In this document: positions 1 through 6,875 of the stretch, in pieces | How the letters are laid out: every line of letters begins with the position of its first letter | How positions within the stretch are numbered: position 1 is the stretch's first letter | Origin: Rhodoferax sp. | Lineage (GTDB): Bacteria > Pseudomonadota > Gammaproteobacteria > Burkholderiales > Burkholderiaceae_C | Direction of reading: 5' to 3' | Assembly: GCA_018882485.1 (NCBI GenBank) | Contig: VERU01000060.1 | Location: forward strand, 1-9,524 | Length of the DNA stretch: 9,524 nucleotides | Made by a program: the position numbers and the translations under genes | Notes under the pieces: model-generated | The model's input: the letters and a program-made list of their open reading frames with translations, nothing else | What the model was told of the DNA's origin: nothing | The model's database searches: none

Positions 1-1
1 G

Positions 2-286
2 GTCGCCAGGCCCGCGAGCGCCGCCAAAAACCCCCGCAACCCACCCAGCGGCGGCGGGCAGGGGCCCAGCGCGGCGCTGGCCGCGGTGACCGGCGCGGAG
101 GCGGTGAACCGCCAGCAGGTCATCAAGAAACTCTGGGACTACATCCGCGCCAGAGGGTTGCAGGACCCGCAGGACAAACGCAGCATCGTGGCGGACGCCC
201 CACTGCTGGCGGTATTCGGGAAACCCCGGGCGACGATGTTCGAACTCGCTGGCATCATCGGGCGCCATCTGGAAGCGTCATCCTGA
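2..286 (+). CDS. SWIB/MDM2-domain protein, C-terminal part (5' end outside window)
   Basis: The reading frame is open from the left edge to TGA 284-286, giving 94 visible residues; the true start lies upstream. The first ~20 visible residues are a low-complexity, Pro/Gly/Ala-rich linker. They are followed by a SWIB-like domain (about residues 24-94) with the family's pattern: an ALAAV segment, a VIKKLWDYIRARGLQDPQDKR stretch in which KKLW and the LQD..NKR-type turn are typical, an ADAPL helix, and a closing VFGKP...MFEL segment. Bacterial stand-alone SWIB proteins are small, often with a basic N-terminal tail, and are suspected to bind DNA or chromatin-like complexes; no precise role is established. 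The gene ends 31 nt before the Pho-box repeats and is probably a separate transcription unit. An internal GTG at 86 could be called as a start, but it would remove the first part of the domain, so I treat the gene as truncated by the window edge. Confidence 0.85.
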   Translation, partial: VARPASAAKNPRNPPSGGGQGPSAALAAVTGAEAVNRQQVIKKLWDYIRARGLQDPQDKRSIVADAPLLAVFGKPRATMFELAGIIGRHLEASS

Positions 287-316
287 GCCCTGCGGCGCCC
301 TCGGTCGAGCCAGAGG

Positions 317-349
317 CTGTCGCGGAACTGTCATCGTTCTGTGACATAC
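317..349 (+). promoter_or_regulatory. Putative PhoB-binding site: three 11-bp direct repeats (tandem Pho box)
   Basis: Three direct repeats begin exactly 11 bp apart: CTGTCGCGGAA at 317, CTGTCATCGTT at 328 and CTGTGACATAC at 339. The known PhoB box is two 7-bp CTGTCAT-type half-sites at 11-bp period (consensus CTGTCATAWAWCTGTCAY). Both overlapping 18-mers, 317-334 and 328-345, match it at 14 of 18 positions by my count. The site is intergenic, 31 nt after the SWIB stop and about 90 nt before the transporter start. Function is inferred from sequence similarity only. Confidence 0.75.
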
Positions 350-350
350 T
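345..350 (+). promoter_or_regulatory. Putative -10 element of the Pho-dependent promoter (CATACT)
   Basis: CATACT matches TATAAT at 4 of 6 positions. It lies exactly 10 nt after the end of the 18-mer Pho box 317-334, the same spacing as between the Pho box and the -10 in the E. coli phoA promoter, where PhoB replaces a -35 element. This predicts a start near 357 and a leader of about 80 nt. It overlaps the third repeat, so PhoB on that repeat could instead interfere with polymerase; the exact architecture is uncertain. Confidence 0.5.
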
Positions 351-422
351 GAAAGGCCATTGCGGCAGCGCAATGACGGCTTCCCAGCTGAGCGCCGGCC
401 CTGCCGGAACATCCAACCCGAT

Positions 423-431
423 CGGAAGAGG
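423..431 (+). promoter_or_regulatory. Ribosome binding site deciding the start of the binding-protein gene
   Basis: The purine run GGAAGAGGA sits 7 nt before ATG 439. It favours this start over the in-frame ATG at 373, which would put 22 non-signal-like residues in front of an otherwise standard Sec signal peptide and has no comparable Shine-Dalgarno sequence. Confidence 0.75.
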
Positions 432-438
432 AAAAACC

Positions 439-1476
439 ATGCTCCAGACCACGACCCGAAAGCTGATGCTGGGTGCGGCCGCCCTTGTGCTGTCGACCCT
501 GGCTGCGCTGCCCGCCTGGGCGCAAAAGACCCGCCTGACTGTCTACACCGCCCTGGAAACCGATCAGGTCGGCCCGTACAAGCAGGCCTTCGAGGCCGAC
601 AACCCGGACGTCGAGATCGCCTGGGTCCGTGATTCCACCGGCATCATCACGGCCCGCCTGCTGGCCGAAAAGGACAATCCCCGGGCCGACATGATTTGGG
701 GTCTGGGCGCCTCCAGCGTGGCGCTGTTCGACTCGATGGACATGCTGCAGCCCTACACCCCCAAGGGCGCGGACCAGATCAAGCCCGCCTTCCGCAGCAC
801 GAAGAACCCCATGACCTGGACCGGCATGGATGCCTGGCTGGCCGTGATGTGCTTCAACACGGTTGAAGGGGGCAAGAAGAACCTGCCCAAGCCCACGTCC
901 TGGGCCGATCTGACCAACCCGGTGTTCAAGGACAGCATCGTGATGCCCAACCCGGCATCGTCGGGAACTGGCTACCAGGCTGTCTATGCCTGGATCCAGA
1001 TCATGGGCGAGAAGGCAGCCTGGGAGTTCATGGACAAGCTGCACCAGAACATTGCGGTCTACACCCACTCGGGCTCGGCCCCCTGCGTGCAGGCCGCCAA
1101 GGGCGAACGCATCATCGGTATCGGCTTTGACATGCGCGGCGCCAAGGAAAAGACCGCCGGCGCCCCCATCGACGTGATTCTGGCCAAGGAAGGGGCTCCC
1201 TGGGACATGGAAGCCACGGCCATTGTCAAAGGCACGAAGAACCTGGCAGCCGCCCAGAAGCTGGCGGACTGGGCGGTCTCGCGCAAGGCCTATGAGTTGT
1301 ACGGCAAGTATTACGCGATCGTCGGCTACCCCGGCATGAACCCGGCCCCGCCCAACTACCCGCCCAGTGCCGATTCGGCCATGGCCAAGATCGATCTGGC
1401 CAAGATGGGGGCCGACCGCGCCCGCATCCTGGCCGAGTGGACCAAGCGCTACGACGGCAAGTCGGCACCCAAGTGA
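439..1476 (+). CDS. phnS2: ABC transporter periplasmic binding protein, putative 2-aminoethylphosphonate-binding (PhnS2/AepX type)
   Basis: This is a 345-residue periplasmic binding protein that captures the substrate for the importer encoded next to it. Residues 1-28 form a Sec signal peptide: basic RK at 7-8, a hydrophobic core, and an AWA|Q cleavage motif at 26-28. The mature part starts [14 protein letters not shown] and carries blocks I recall from the putative 2-aminoethylphosphonate-binding family: WVRDSTGI (62-69), LLAEKDNP (74-81), [11 protein letters not shown] (152-162), [11 protein letters not shown] (168-178), YTHSGSAPC (208-216), [15 protein letters not shown] (255-269) and a closing KRYDGKS-PK. 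Length is normal for the family. The fold is related to FbpA-type iron and polyamine/thiamine binders, so fine specificity cannot be proven by eye, but overall similarity is closest to the aminophosphonate group. The gene is first after the Pho-box repeats, as expected for a phosphate-starvation importer. One nucleotide separates its stop from the ATPase gene. Confidence 0.85.
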   Translation: MLQTTTRKLMLGAAALVLSTLAALPAWAQKTRLTVYTALETDQVGPYKQAFEADNPDVEIAWVRDSTGIITARLLAEKDNPRADMIWGLGASSVALFDSMDMLQPYTPKGADQIKPAFRSTKNPMTWTGMDAWLAVMCFNTVEGGKKNLPKPTSWADLTNPVFKDSIVMPNPASSGTGYQAVYAWIQIMGEKAAWEFMDKLHQNIAVYTHSGSAPCVQAAKGERIIGIGFDMRGAKEKTAGAPIDVILAKEGAPWDMEATAIVKGTKNLAAAQKLADWAVSRKAYELYGKYYAIVGYPGMNPAPPNYPPSADSAMAKIDLAKMGADRARILAEWTKRYDGKSAPK

Positions 1477-1477
1477 C

Positions 1478-2566
1478 ATGACCGATGCCCCTTATCTGAA
1501 GATCGAGGGGCTGCGGAAACAGTTCGGCAGCTTCACCGCGCTGAAAAACGTCTCGCTGGAGATCCCCTCCGGCGAGTTCGTCTGTTTTCTGGGCCCCTCG
1601 GGTTGTGGCAAGACGACGCTGCTGCGAGCGGTCGCCGGTTTGGACGTCCAGACCGCTGGACGTATTTTTCAGGGTGGTCGCGACATCTCCAACCTGCCGC
1701 CCTCGCAGCGCGACTTCGGCATCGTCTTCCAGTCCTACGCGCTGTTTCCCAACCTCACGGTCTCGGCCAATGTGGGTTACGGGCTGGTCAACCGCAGGCT
1801 CTCGCGCAACGAGACCGCCACCCGGGTCGGTGAGTTGCTGCAACTGGTCGGTCTGCCGGATTCGGGCGACAAGTACCCGGCCCAGTTGTCGGGGGGACAG
1901 CAGCAGCGGGTGGCGCTGGCACGGGCACTGGCCCTGTCACCTGGCCTGCTGCTGCTGGACGAACCCCTGAGCGCGCTGGATGCGCGGGTGCGGGCCTACC
2001 TGCGCACCGAGATCCGCCGGCTGCACCAGCGCCTGGGCATCACCACCATCATGGTGACCCACGACCAGGAAGAGGCGCTCACCATGGCAGACCGCATCGT
2101 GGTGATGAACCAGGGCGTGATCGAACAGGTGGGTACCCCTCTGGAGGTGTATCGCCAGCCGGCCAGCGCATTCGTCGCGGATTTCGTGGGAACCACCAAT
2201 TTCCTGGCCACCGTGGTGCGGGACAACGGCGCGGTGCAACTCGGACCGCTGGTATTGGCCTGCGAGGCCGGCCTCAGCCCCGGCCCTGGCCACGGCGTCA
2301 CGCTGGCGATACGGCCCGAGGACGTGGTGGTCCGCAACGTCACGGCGCAGTCGCCCAACCGGATCGCCACACGGGTCACCGGCATCGAATTCCTGGGCTC
2401 CTTCTGCCGCACCAGCCTGTCCCTGGGCCCCGAGCTGCCCACCTTGCTGGCCGACTTTTCCATCAACCTGGTCCGCGACCTGTCCATCACCGAGGGCCAG
2501 GACCTGTGGATCAGCCTGCCTCCCGAACGCATCCGGGTGTTTCCCGGTGCGACCAACCCGCCGTGA
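1478..2566 (+). CDS. phnT2: ABC transporter ATP-binding protein, putative 2-aminoethylphosphonate importer (PhnT2/AepV type)
   Basis: This 362-residue cytoplasmic ATPase energises the importer. Complete nucleotide-binding motifs are visible: Walker A GPSGCGKT (39-46), Q-loop in [14 protein letters not shown], signature LSGGQQQR (137-144), Walker B LLLLDEP with D161-E162, D-loop SALD, and the switch histidine H195 in MVTHDQEEA. After about residue 240 comes a regulatory TOBE-like region containing the characteristic AIRPEDV segment, which places it in the CUT1/Fe/spermidine/phosphonate-type ATPase group and matches the usual ~360-residue length. ATG 1478 is chosen because it begins one nucleotide after the binding-protein stop and gives a standard N-terminus ([12 protein letters not shown]); a longer frame from 1367 would overlap the upstream gene by 110 nt. 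Its stop overlaps the permease start (TGATG), so translation is probably coupled. No motif is missing or degenerate. Confidence 0.9.
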   Translation: MTDAPYLKIEGLRKQFGSFTALKNVSLEIPSGEFVCFLGPSGCGKTTLLRAVAGLDVQTAGRIFQGGRDISNLPPSQRDFGIVFQSYALFPNLTVSANVGYGLVNRRLSRNETATRVGELLQLVGLPDSGDKYPAQLSGGQQQRVALARALALSPGLLLLDEPLSALDARVRAYLRTEIRRLHQRLGITTIMVTHDQEEALTMADRIVVMNQGVIEQVGTPLEVYRQPASAFVADFVGTTNFLATVVRDNGAVQLGPLVLACEAGLSPGPGHGVTLAIRPEDVVVRNVTAQSPNRIATRVTGIEFLGSFCRTSLSLGPELPTLLADFSINLVRDLSITEGQDLWISLPPERIRVFPGATNPP

Positions 2567-4269
2567 TGCCGTCCGAGGGCGCACCGTTGCCGGCGGCAAC
2601 CGGTCGTCGCCGGATGGACCGCGACGACCTCCTCATGCGGGCGGGCATCGGCCTGCTCATCGGCTGGCTGCTGCTGACGCTGCTGCTGCCGCTGTGGTGG
2701 CTCCTGTCGAAGAGCTTCCACAACCAGAACGGCGAGTTCGTGGGTCTGGCCAACTACCTGCATTACTTCGCCACGCCCGCCTTGTCAGCCTCGGTGTGGA
2801 ACAGCCTGTTCATCGCCTTCGTCACCACCGCCATCGTGTTGCCGCTGGCCTTCGTGTATGCCTACGCGCTGCAGCGCAGCTGCATGCGGTTCAAGGGCCT
2901 GTTCCAGGCCCTGGCGCTGATCCCCATCCTGGCGCCCTCGCTGCTGCCGGCCATCTCGTTCATCTACCTGTTTGGCAACCAGGGCCTGCTCAAAAGCTGG
3001 CTGATGGGTGCCTCAATCTACGGACCGCTGGGCATCGTGATGTCCCAGGTGTTCTACTGTTTCCCGCATGCGCTCATGATTCTGGTGGCGGCGCTGTCCA
3101 TGGCCGATGCCCGCCTGTACGAAGCAGCCGATACCCTGGGCGCCTCGCGCACCCGGGTTTTCACCAGCGTGACGCTGCCCGGCGCCAAGTACGGCCTGAT
3201 CAGCGCCGGCTTCGTGGTGTTCACCCTGGTCATCACCGACTTCGGCATCGCGAAGGTCATCGGCGGACGCTTCAATGTGCTGGCAACCGACATCTTCAAG
3301 CAGGTGATCGGGCAGCAGAACTTCGAGATGGGCGCTGTGGTGGGATTCGTGCTGCTGATCCCGGCCGTGGTGGCTTTTGCGGCCGACCGGATCTTCCAGC
3401 GTCGCCAGGTCGCGCTGCTGTCGGCGCGTGCCGTTCCGCTGGTGCCCAAACCCGAACCCGCCCGCGACTGGGGGCTGTTTGCCTTCTGCGCCGTCGTCGG
3501 GGGCCTGATTCTGGGTGTGCTGGCCATGGCCGGCTGGGCCTCCATCGTCACCCGCTGGCCCTACAACCTCGCGCCGACCCTGGCCAACTATGCCTTCAGC
3601 GAGTTCGACACCGACGGCTGGGCCGCTTACTGGAATTCCGTCAAGCTGGCCCTCTGGACCGCCGGGGTGGGCACGCTGGTCATCTTCTCGGGCAGCTACC
3701 TGCTGGAGAAGACCCGCGCCTTTGCCTTCGGTCGGGCGTTGGCCCAGTTCATGGCGATGCTGCCCATGGCGGTCCCCGGCCTGGTGCTGGGGCTGGCGTA
3801 TATCTTTTTCTTCAACGCGCGCGGCAATCCGTTCGGTTTCATCTACGGCACCATGGCCATCCTGGTGGTGAACTCGCTCACACACTTCTACACGGTGAGC
3901 CACCTCACGGCGAGCACGGCGCTCAAGCAGCTGGACGCGGAATTCGAAGCGGTTTCTGCGTCCTTGAAAGTATCGCTGCTGCGCACCTTGCGCCGGGTGA
4001 CGCTGCCGATCTGCCTGCCGGCGGTGCTGGACATCAGCGTTTACCTGTTCGTCAACGCGATGACCACGGTGTCGGCGGTCATCTTCCTGTACTCGACCGA
4101 CACCAAGCTGGCATCGGTGAGCATCGTCAACATGGACGAGGCCGGCTTTACGGCCGCTGCCGCCGCCATGGCCATGACCATCGTCGCCACCTCGGCCGCG
4201 GTCAAGGTGGCCCATGTGCTGTTGACCCGCCGCATCGACCGTTCGACGCAGGCCTGGCGCAAGCGCTGA
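2566..4269 (+). CDS. phnU2: ABC transporter permease, fused two-domain, putative 2-aminoethylphosphonate importer (PhnU2/AepW type)
   Basis: This 567-residue inner-membrane protein contains two consecutive binding-protein-dependent permease domains, so one chain can supply both halves of the channel. About twelve hydrophobic segments are apparent: roughly 25-47, 78-100, 113-136, 152-178, 208-232 and 262-280 in the first half, and 304-328, 361-383, 396-420, 427-448, 483-505 and 527-548 in the second. Each half has an EAA-type cytoplasmic loop that contacts the ATPase: EAADTLGASRTRVF from E186 and EAVSASLKVSLLRTL from E461, each followed by a VTLP segment. FbpB-like transporters and the putative aminophosphonate transporters use this fused layout. 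ATG 2566 overlaps the ATPase stop by one base; an in-frame ATG at 2506 would reach 61 nt into the ATPase gene and is unlikely. The N-terminal ~20 residues are polar, with an RRR patch before the first membrane segment. The 3' end is followed by a 152-nt gap. Confidence 0.88.
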   Translation: MPSEGAPLPAATGRRRMDRDDLLMRAGIGLLIGWLLLTLLLPLWWLLSKSFHNQNGEFVGLANYLHYFATPALSASVWNSLFIAFVTTAIVLPLAFVYAYALQRSCMRFKGLFQALALIPILAPSLLPAISFIYLFGNQGLLKSWLMGASIYGPLGIVMSQVFYCFPHALMILVAALSMADARLYEAADTLGASRTRVFTSVTLPGAKYGLISAGFVVFTLVITDFGIAKVIGGRFNVLATDIFKQVIGQQNFEMGAVVGFVLLIPAVVAFAADRIFQRRQVALLSARAVPLVPKPEPARDWGLFAFCAVVGGLILGVLAMAGWASIVTRWPYNLAPTLANYAFSEFDTDGWAAYWNSVKLALWTAGVGTLVIFSGSYLLEKTRAFAFGRALAQFMAMLPMAVPGLVLGLAYIFFFNARGNPFGFIYGTMAILVVNSLTHFYTVSHLTASTALKQLDAEFEAVSASLKVSLLRTLRRVTLPICLPAVLDISVYLFVNAMTTVSAVIFLYSTDTKLASVSIVNMDEAGFTAAAAAMAMTIVATSAAVKVAHVLLTRRIDRSTQAWRKR

Positions 4270-4421
4270 GTGGCCATTGGTCCCGGCGGGCCGTGTTGCG
4301 TCGGATGAAACGACGGCCGGTGCGCCGGTGCACCCAACCATAATCGCCCAACCACCCCGGCCCATTGGGTCCGGACCGCGTCGGTGACCGGCTGCGGGGT
4401 GGCCACTCCTGGAGGCCTGCA
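4270..4421 (+). other. Intergenic gap between transporter and enzyme genes; possible weak hairpins and -10-like hexamer
   Basis: This 152-nt stretch separates the permease stop from the amidohydrolase start. It holds two mutually exclusive inverted repeats, GGCCGT 4289-4294 with ACGGCC 4313-4318, and CGTCG 4299-4303 with CGACG 4311-4315. There is also a short GGTGC/GCACC repeat around 4320-4335. No T-run follows any of them, so they are not convincing intrinsic terminators. CATAAT at 4339-4344 resembles a -10 hexamer, but no good -35 sits 16-18 nt upstream. I see no second Pho box here. Whether transcription reads through, attenuates or restarts cannot be decided from sequence. Confidence 0.35.
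4410..4415 (+). promoter_or_regulatory. Strong ribosome binding site for the amidohydrolase gene
   Basis: TGGAGG lies 6 nt before ATG 4422 and is the clearest Shine-Dalgarno sequence in the window. It fixes the start there rather than at the in-frame upstream ATG 4365, and suggests that this gene is efficiently translated independently of upstream coupling. Confidence 0.8.
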
Positions 4422-6026
4422 ATGGAAGCGGATCTGCTGATCCGGAACGCGACGGTTTTCGATGGCACCGGTACGCCGCCGATCCAGGCGGATCTGGCGG
4501 TACAGGCTGGCCGCATCGTTGCAGTGGAAGCGGGCTGGCGGGGACGGGCAGCGCAGGAACTCGATGCGAGTGGACTGATTGCAGCGCCCGGCTTCCTCGA
4601 CATCCACACCCATTCGGACATGAGCCTGCTGCTCGACGGGCGGGCCCAGAGCAAGATCACCCAGGGGGTGACCACCGATGTGACCGGCAACTGCGGTTTT
4701 TCACCTTTTCCGATCAATCCGCAGCACATGGCGCTGCACCTGGACCTGCTGGCCGGAATCGGCGACGACGCAGCCGCCCTGACCTGGCACGACCTCGACG
4801 GCTACCGGGCCGCCGCCCAGGCCAGAGGTATTGCCATGAATGTTGCGCCCCTGGTCGGACACGGGGCACTGCGCATCGCCGTGATGGGCGTACGCAGCGA
4901 GGCCGCCACCCCCGAGGAGCTGGAGGCCATGCGCCAGCTGCTGGGTCGCATGCTGGACCAGGGTGCCTTCGGCATGACCACCGGTCTGACCTATGTGCCC
5001 TCGCGTTACGCGCCCACCTCTGAGCTGGTGGCGCTGTGCGAGGTGCTGGCAGAGCGGCAACGTCTCTATGCCACCCATGCCCGGGACCGTGACCTGCAGG
5101 GCCAGGATCACCGCTACGGCCCCTTGTTCGAGGCCTTGCACCTGTGCCGTGCCGCTGGCGTGCGGGTGCAGTATTCGCATGCCGCGATCAACACGCCCTC
5201 GGAATGGGGTACTGCTGCGGAGTGGACCCGCCGGTTCGACAGCGCCGCCGAACAGGGGCTGGATGCGGGTTTCGACGTCTACCCCTACGACGCCTCCAGC
5301 TCGGCGCTGACGCAATACCTTCCCCCCTGGGTGGTGGAAGGCGGTGTGGCCGTCCTGCGGGAACGGCTGTCCGATCCGGCGGTGATGCAGCGGGCCGAGC
5401 AGGATCTGGAGCAGGGATGGTCGGCCCACCGCATCCCCTGGCTGTGGGATCGGGTGGTGCTGGCCCGCAGCGATGGCCTGCTGGGCACCGTGGAAGGTGA
5501 GAACCTGCAGGAAGCGGCCACGCGGCTGGGCCTGACGCCGGCGCGGCTGGTGCTGGATCTGTGCCGCGAAGGAGGCAACCGGGTGATGGTGGTGCTGTTC
5601 TACCGCACCGAACAGGACATGCGGACCTTCCTCACCCACCCGCGTTCGGTGATGGGTTCCGACGGCTCGGCCCTGTGTTTCGATCAGGGCAGTCGCCGGC
5701 CGCATCCTCGCAACTTCGGCGCCAGCGTGCGGGTGCTCGGACGCTTTGTGCGCGAGCTGGGCGACCTGGACCTGGCCACGGCCATCGCCAAGATGAGCGG
5801 GCGCGTTGCCGAGCGCCTGCGGCTGCACGACCGTGGCCGGATCGCGGTCGGACTGGCGGCCGACATCGTGGTGTTCGACCCCGAGGAAGTGGCCGACCGC
5901 GCGACCTACCTCGCGCCGGCACGCCAGGCCGCCGGGATCCGCCATGTACTGGTCAACGGCGAGGCCGTGCTCCTTGACGGTTCCATGACCGGCGCCCGGC
6001 CCGGCCAGGTGCTGCGTGCCCCATGA
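4422..6026 (+). CDS. N-acyl-D-amino-acid deacylase-family amidohydrolase
   Basis: This 534-residue cytoplasmic metallo-amidohydrolase is predicted to hydrolyse an N-acyl bond, releasing a carboxylate and an amine; family members typically act on N-acyl-D-amino acids. The expected N-terminal beta-sandwich start (ADLLIRNATVFDG), the metal motif H62-x-H64 (DIHTHSD), C91 in TGNCGFS, H219 in YATHARDRD, H253 in QYSHA and D414 in MGSDG are all present. They line up in order with H67, H69, C96, H220, H250 and D366 of Alcaligenes faecalis D-aminoacylase. The C-terminus (SRRPHPRNFG, LGRFVREL, DRGRIAVGLAADIVVFDP, and a final VLVNGEAV...TGARPGQVLR) is also typical. The H253-D414 interval is about 45 residues longer than in the A. 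faecalis enzyme (161 versus 116), so the substrate lid probably differs. No signal peptide is seen. Its stop overlaps the SDR start in ATGA. The acyl group and amine are unknown; an N-acyl aminophosphonate is a context-based guess. Confidence 0.88.
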   Translation: MEADLLIRNATVFDGTGTPPIQADLAVQAGRIVAVEAGWRGRAAQELDASGLIAAPGFLDIHTHSDMSLLLDGRAQSKITQGVTTDVTGNCGFSPFPINPQHMALHLDLLAGIGDDAAALTWHDLDGYRAAAQARGIAMNVAPLVGHGALRIAVMGVRSEAATPEELEAMRQLLGRMLDQGAFGMTTGLTYVPSRYAPTSELVALCEVLAERQRLYATHARDRDLQGQDHRYGPLFEALHLCRAAGVRVQYSHAAINTPSEWGTAAEWTRRFDSAAEQGLDAGFDVYPYDASSSALTQYLPPWVVEGGVAVLRERLSDPAVMQRAEQDLEQGWSAHRIPWLWDRVVLARSDGLLGTVEGENLQEAATRLGLTPARLVLDLCREGGNRVMVVLFYRTEQDMRTFLTHPRSVMGSDGSALCFDQGSRRPHPRNFGASVRVLGRFVRELGDLDLATAIAKMSGRVAERLRLHDRGRIAVGLAADIVVFDPEEVADRATYLAPARQAAGIRHVLVNGEAVLLDGSMTGARPGQVLRAP

Positions 6027-6847
6027 GCGAGAAGGTCGTGCAGCCGGGTCCGACCCACCCCCTGCCGATGCCGGCCTGGCTCAGCCTGGCCGGCAAGACC
6101 GCGGTGGTGACCGGCGGGGGCACCCATCTGGGGCAGGCCATGGCCCTGGCGCTGGCCGAACTCGGCGCCAGCGTTCATCTGGTCGGGCGACGCGGGGCGG
6201 TGGTCGATGCAGCCGCCCATGCCTTGTGCGCCCAGGGGCATGGCGCATGGTCCCATGCGGCCGACGCGGCCGATCCCGAGGCGATGACGGCCGTCGTGGC
6301 CGACGTGGTGCGACGGCACGGCCAGCTCGACGTGATGGTCTGCAATGCCGGTGGAGGCCAGGGAGCGGACATGGCGCCGAACATCCGGCTCGAAGATCTG
6401 GAGGCGACGCTGCGTGGCAACGTCGGCACCACGATGGTCAGCGCCCAGGCCGCTGCGCAGGTCATGATGCCGCGTGCGCAGGGCGCCATCGTCACCGTCG
6501 GATCCATCCATGGCACGCTGGGCAGCGACCCACGGCTGTACGGCCCGGGCTTCCGGCGTTCCTCCCAGTCCTACCACGCTGCCAAAGGGGCGGTCGTGAA
6601 CCTGACGCGGGCCCTGGCCTGCGAATGGGCACAGCATGGCCTGACCGTCAACTGCATCAGTCCCGGACAGATCCCCAAAGCCTCCATCGATCCGGTCACC
6701 CGCAGCCGCTTCCTGGCCGATGTCCCGCTGGGGCGCCTGGGCGAACCCGCCGACCTGAAAGGCGCCATCGCGCTGTTTGCGAGCCCGGCCGGACGCTGGA
6801 TCACCGGCCAGAATCTCGTGGTGGACGGCGGCTGGTCCGCCTGGTAA
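6023..6847 (+). CDS. Short-chain dehydrogenase/reductase (SDR), substrate unknown
   Basis: This 274-residue classical SDR is an NAD(P)-dependent oxidoreductase converting an alcohol and carbonyl pair. It has the cofactor-binding TGGGTHLG (30-37) following KTAVV, a CNAGG motif (NAG 108-110), catalytic S161 in VTVGSIHG, the Y184-x-x-x-K188 pair in SYHAAKG, the post-catalytic ISPG (212-215), and a closing ITGQNLVVDGGWS segment. Ser to Tyr spacing is 23 residues, longer than the usual 13 or so, as in gluconate 5-dehydrogenase-like SDRs. The family usually starts near residue 20 here, so there is an N-terminal proline-rich extension of about 20 residues. R57-R58 after the second strand hints at NADPH preference, which is weak evidence. 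ATG 6023 overlaps the amidohydrolase stop by 4 nt with an AGGTG 11 nt upstream, so expression is likely coupled. It probably handles a carbonyl or hydroxy intermediate of the same pathway. Confidence 0.88.
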   Translation: MSEKVVQPGPTHPLPMPAWLSLAGKTAVVTGGGTHLGQAMALALAELGASVHLVGRRGAVVDAAAHALCAQGHGAWSHAADAADPEAMTAVVADVVRRHGQLDVMVCNAGGGQGADMAPNIRLEDLEATLRGNVGTTMVSAQAAAQVMMPRAQGAIVTVGSIHGTLGSDPRLYGPGFRRSSQSYHAAKGAVVNLTRALACEWAQHGLTVNCISPGQIPKASIDPVTRSRFLADVPLGRLGEPADLKGAIALFASPAGRWITGQNLVVDGGWSAW

Positions 6848-6875
6848 AGCCCAGACCCTTGAAGAAAGTCCCAAC

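Noticed and set aside
373..438. Upstream in-frame ATG for the binding-protein gene
   Set aside because: It would place 22 non-signal residues before a normal Sec signal peptide; ATG 439 has a good ribosome binding site.
331..1479. Long minus-strand reading frame opposite the binding-protein gene
   Set aside because: It mirrors a plus-strand gene with a clear signal peptide and family motifs; its protein is low-complexity Gly/His/Arg-rich, as expected of a shadow frame in GC-rich DNA.
439..4269. Ferric-iron (FbpABC-type) importer instead of a phosphonate importer
   Set aside because: The transporter shares fold class and the fused permease layout, but the binding protein's conserved blocks match the aminophosphonate group better, and a Pho box rather than a Fur-like site precedes it. 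Specificity is still not proven.
4289..4335. Intrinsic terminator after the permease gene
   Set aside because: Inverted repeats exist, but they are short and mutually exclusive, and none is followed by a T-run.
2547..4343. 598-residue plus-strand frame overlapping the permease gene in another frame
   Set aside because: Its translation is His/Arg/Gly-rich without membrane segments, whereas the overlapping frame gives a 12-segment permease with two EAA loops.
3013..4422. 469-residue minus-strand frame opposite the permease gene
   Set aside because: The translation is rich in H, G, R and Q with no membrane segments or motifs, and the opposite strand encodes a full permease.
4701..5945. 414-residue minus-strand frame opposite the amidohydrolase gene
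   Set aside because: It has no recognisable domain and a composition typical of antisense to a GC-rich gene; the plus strand carries all amidohydrolase catalytic residues.
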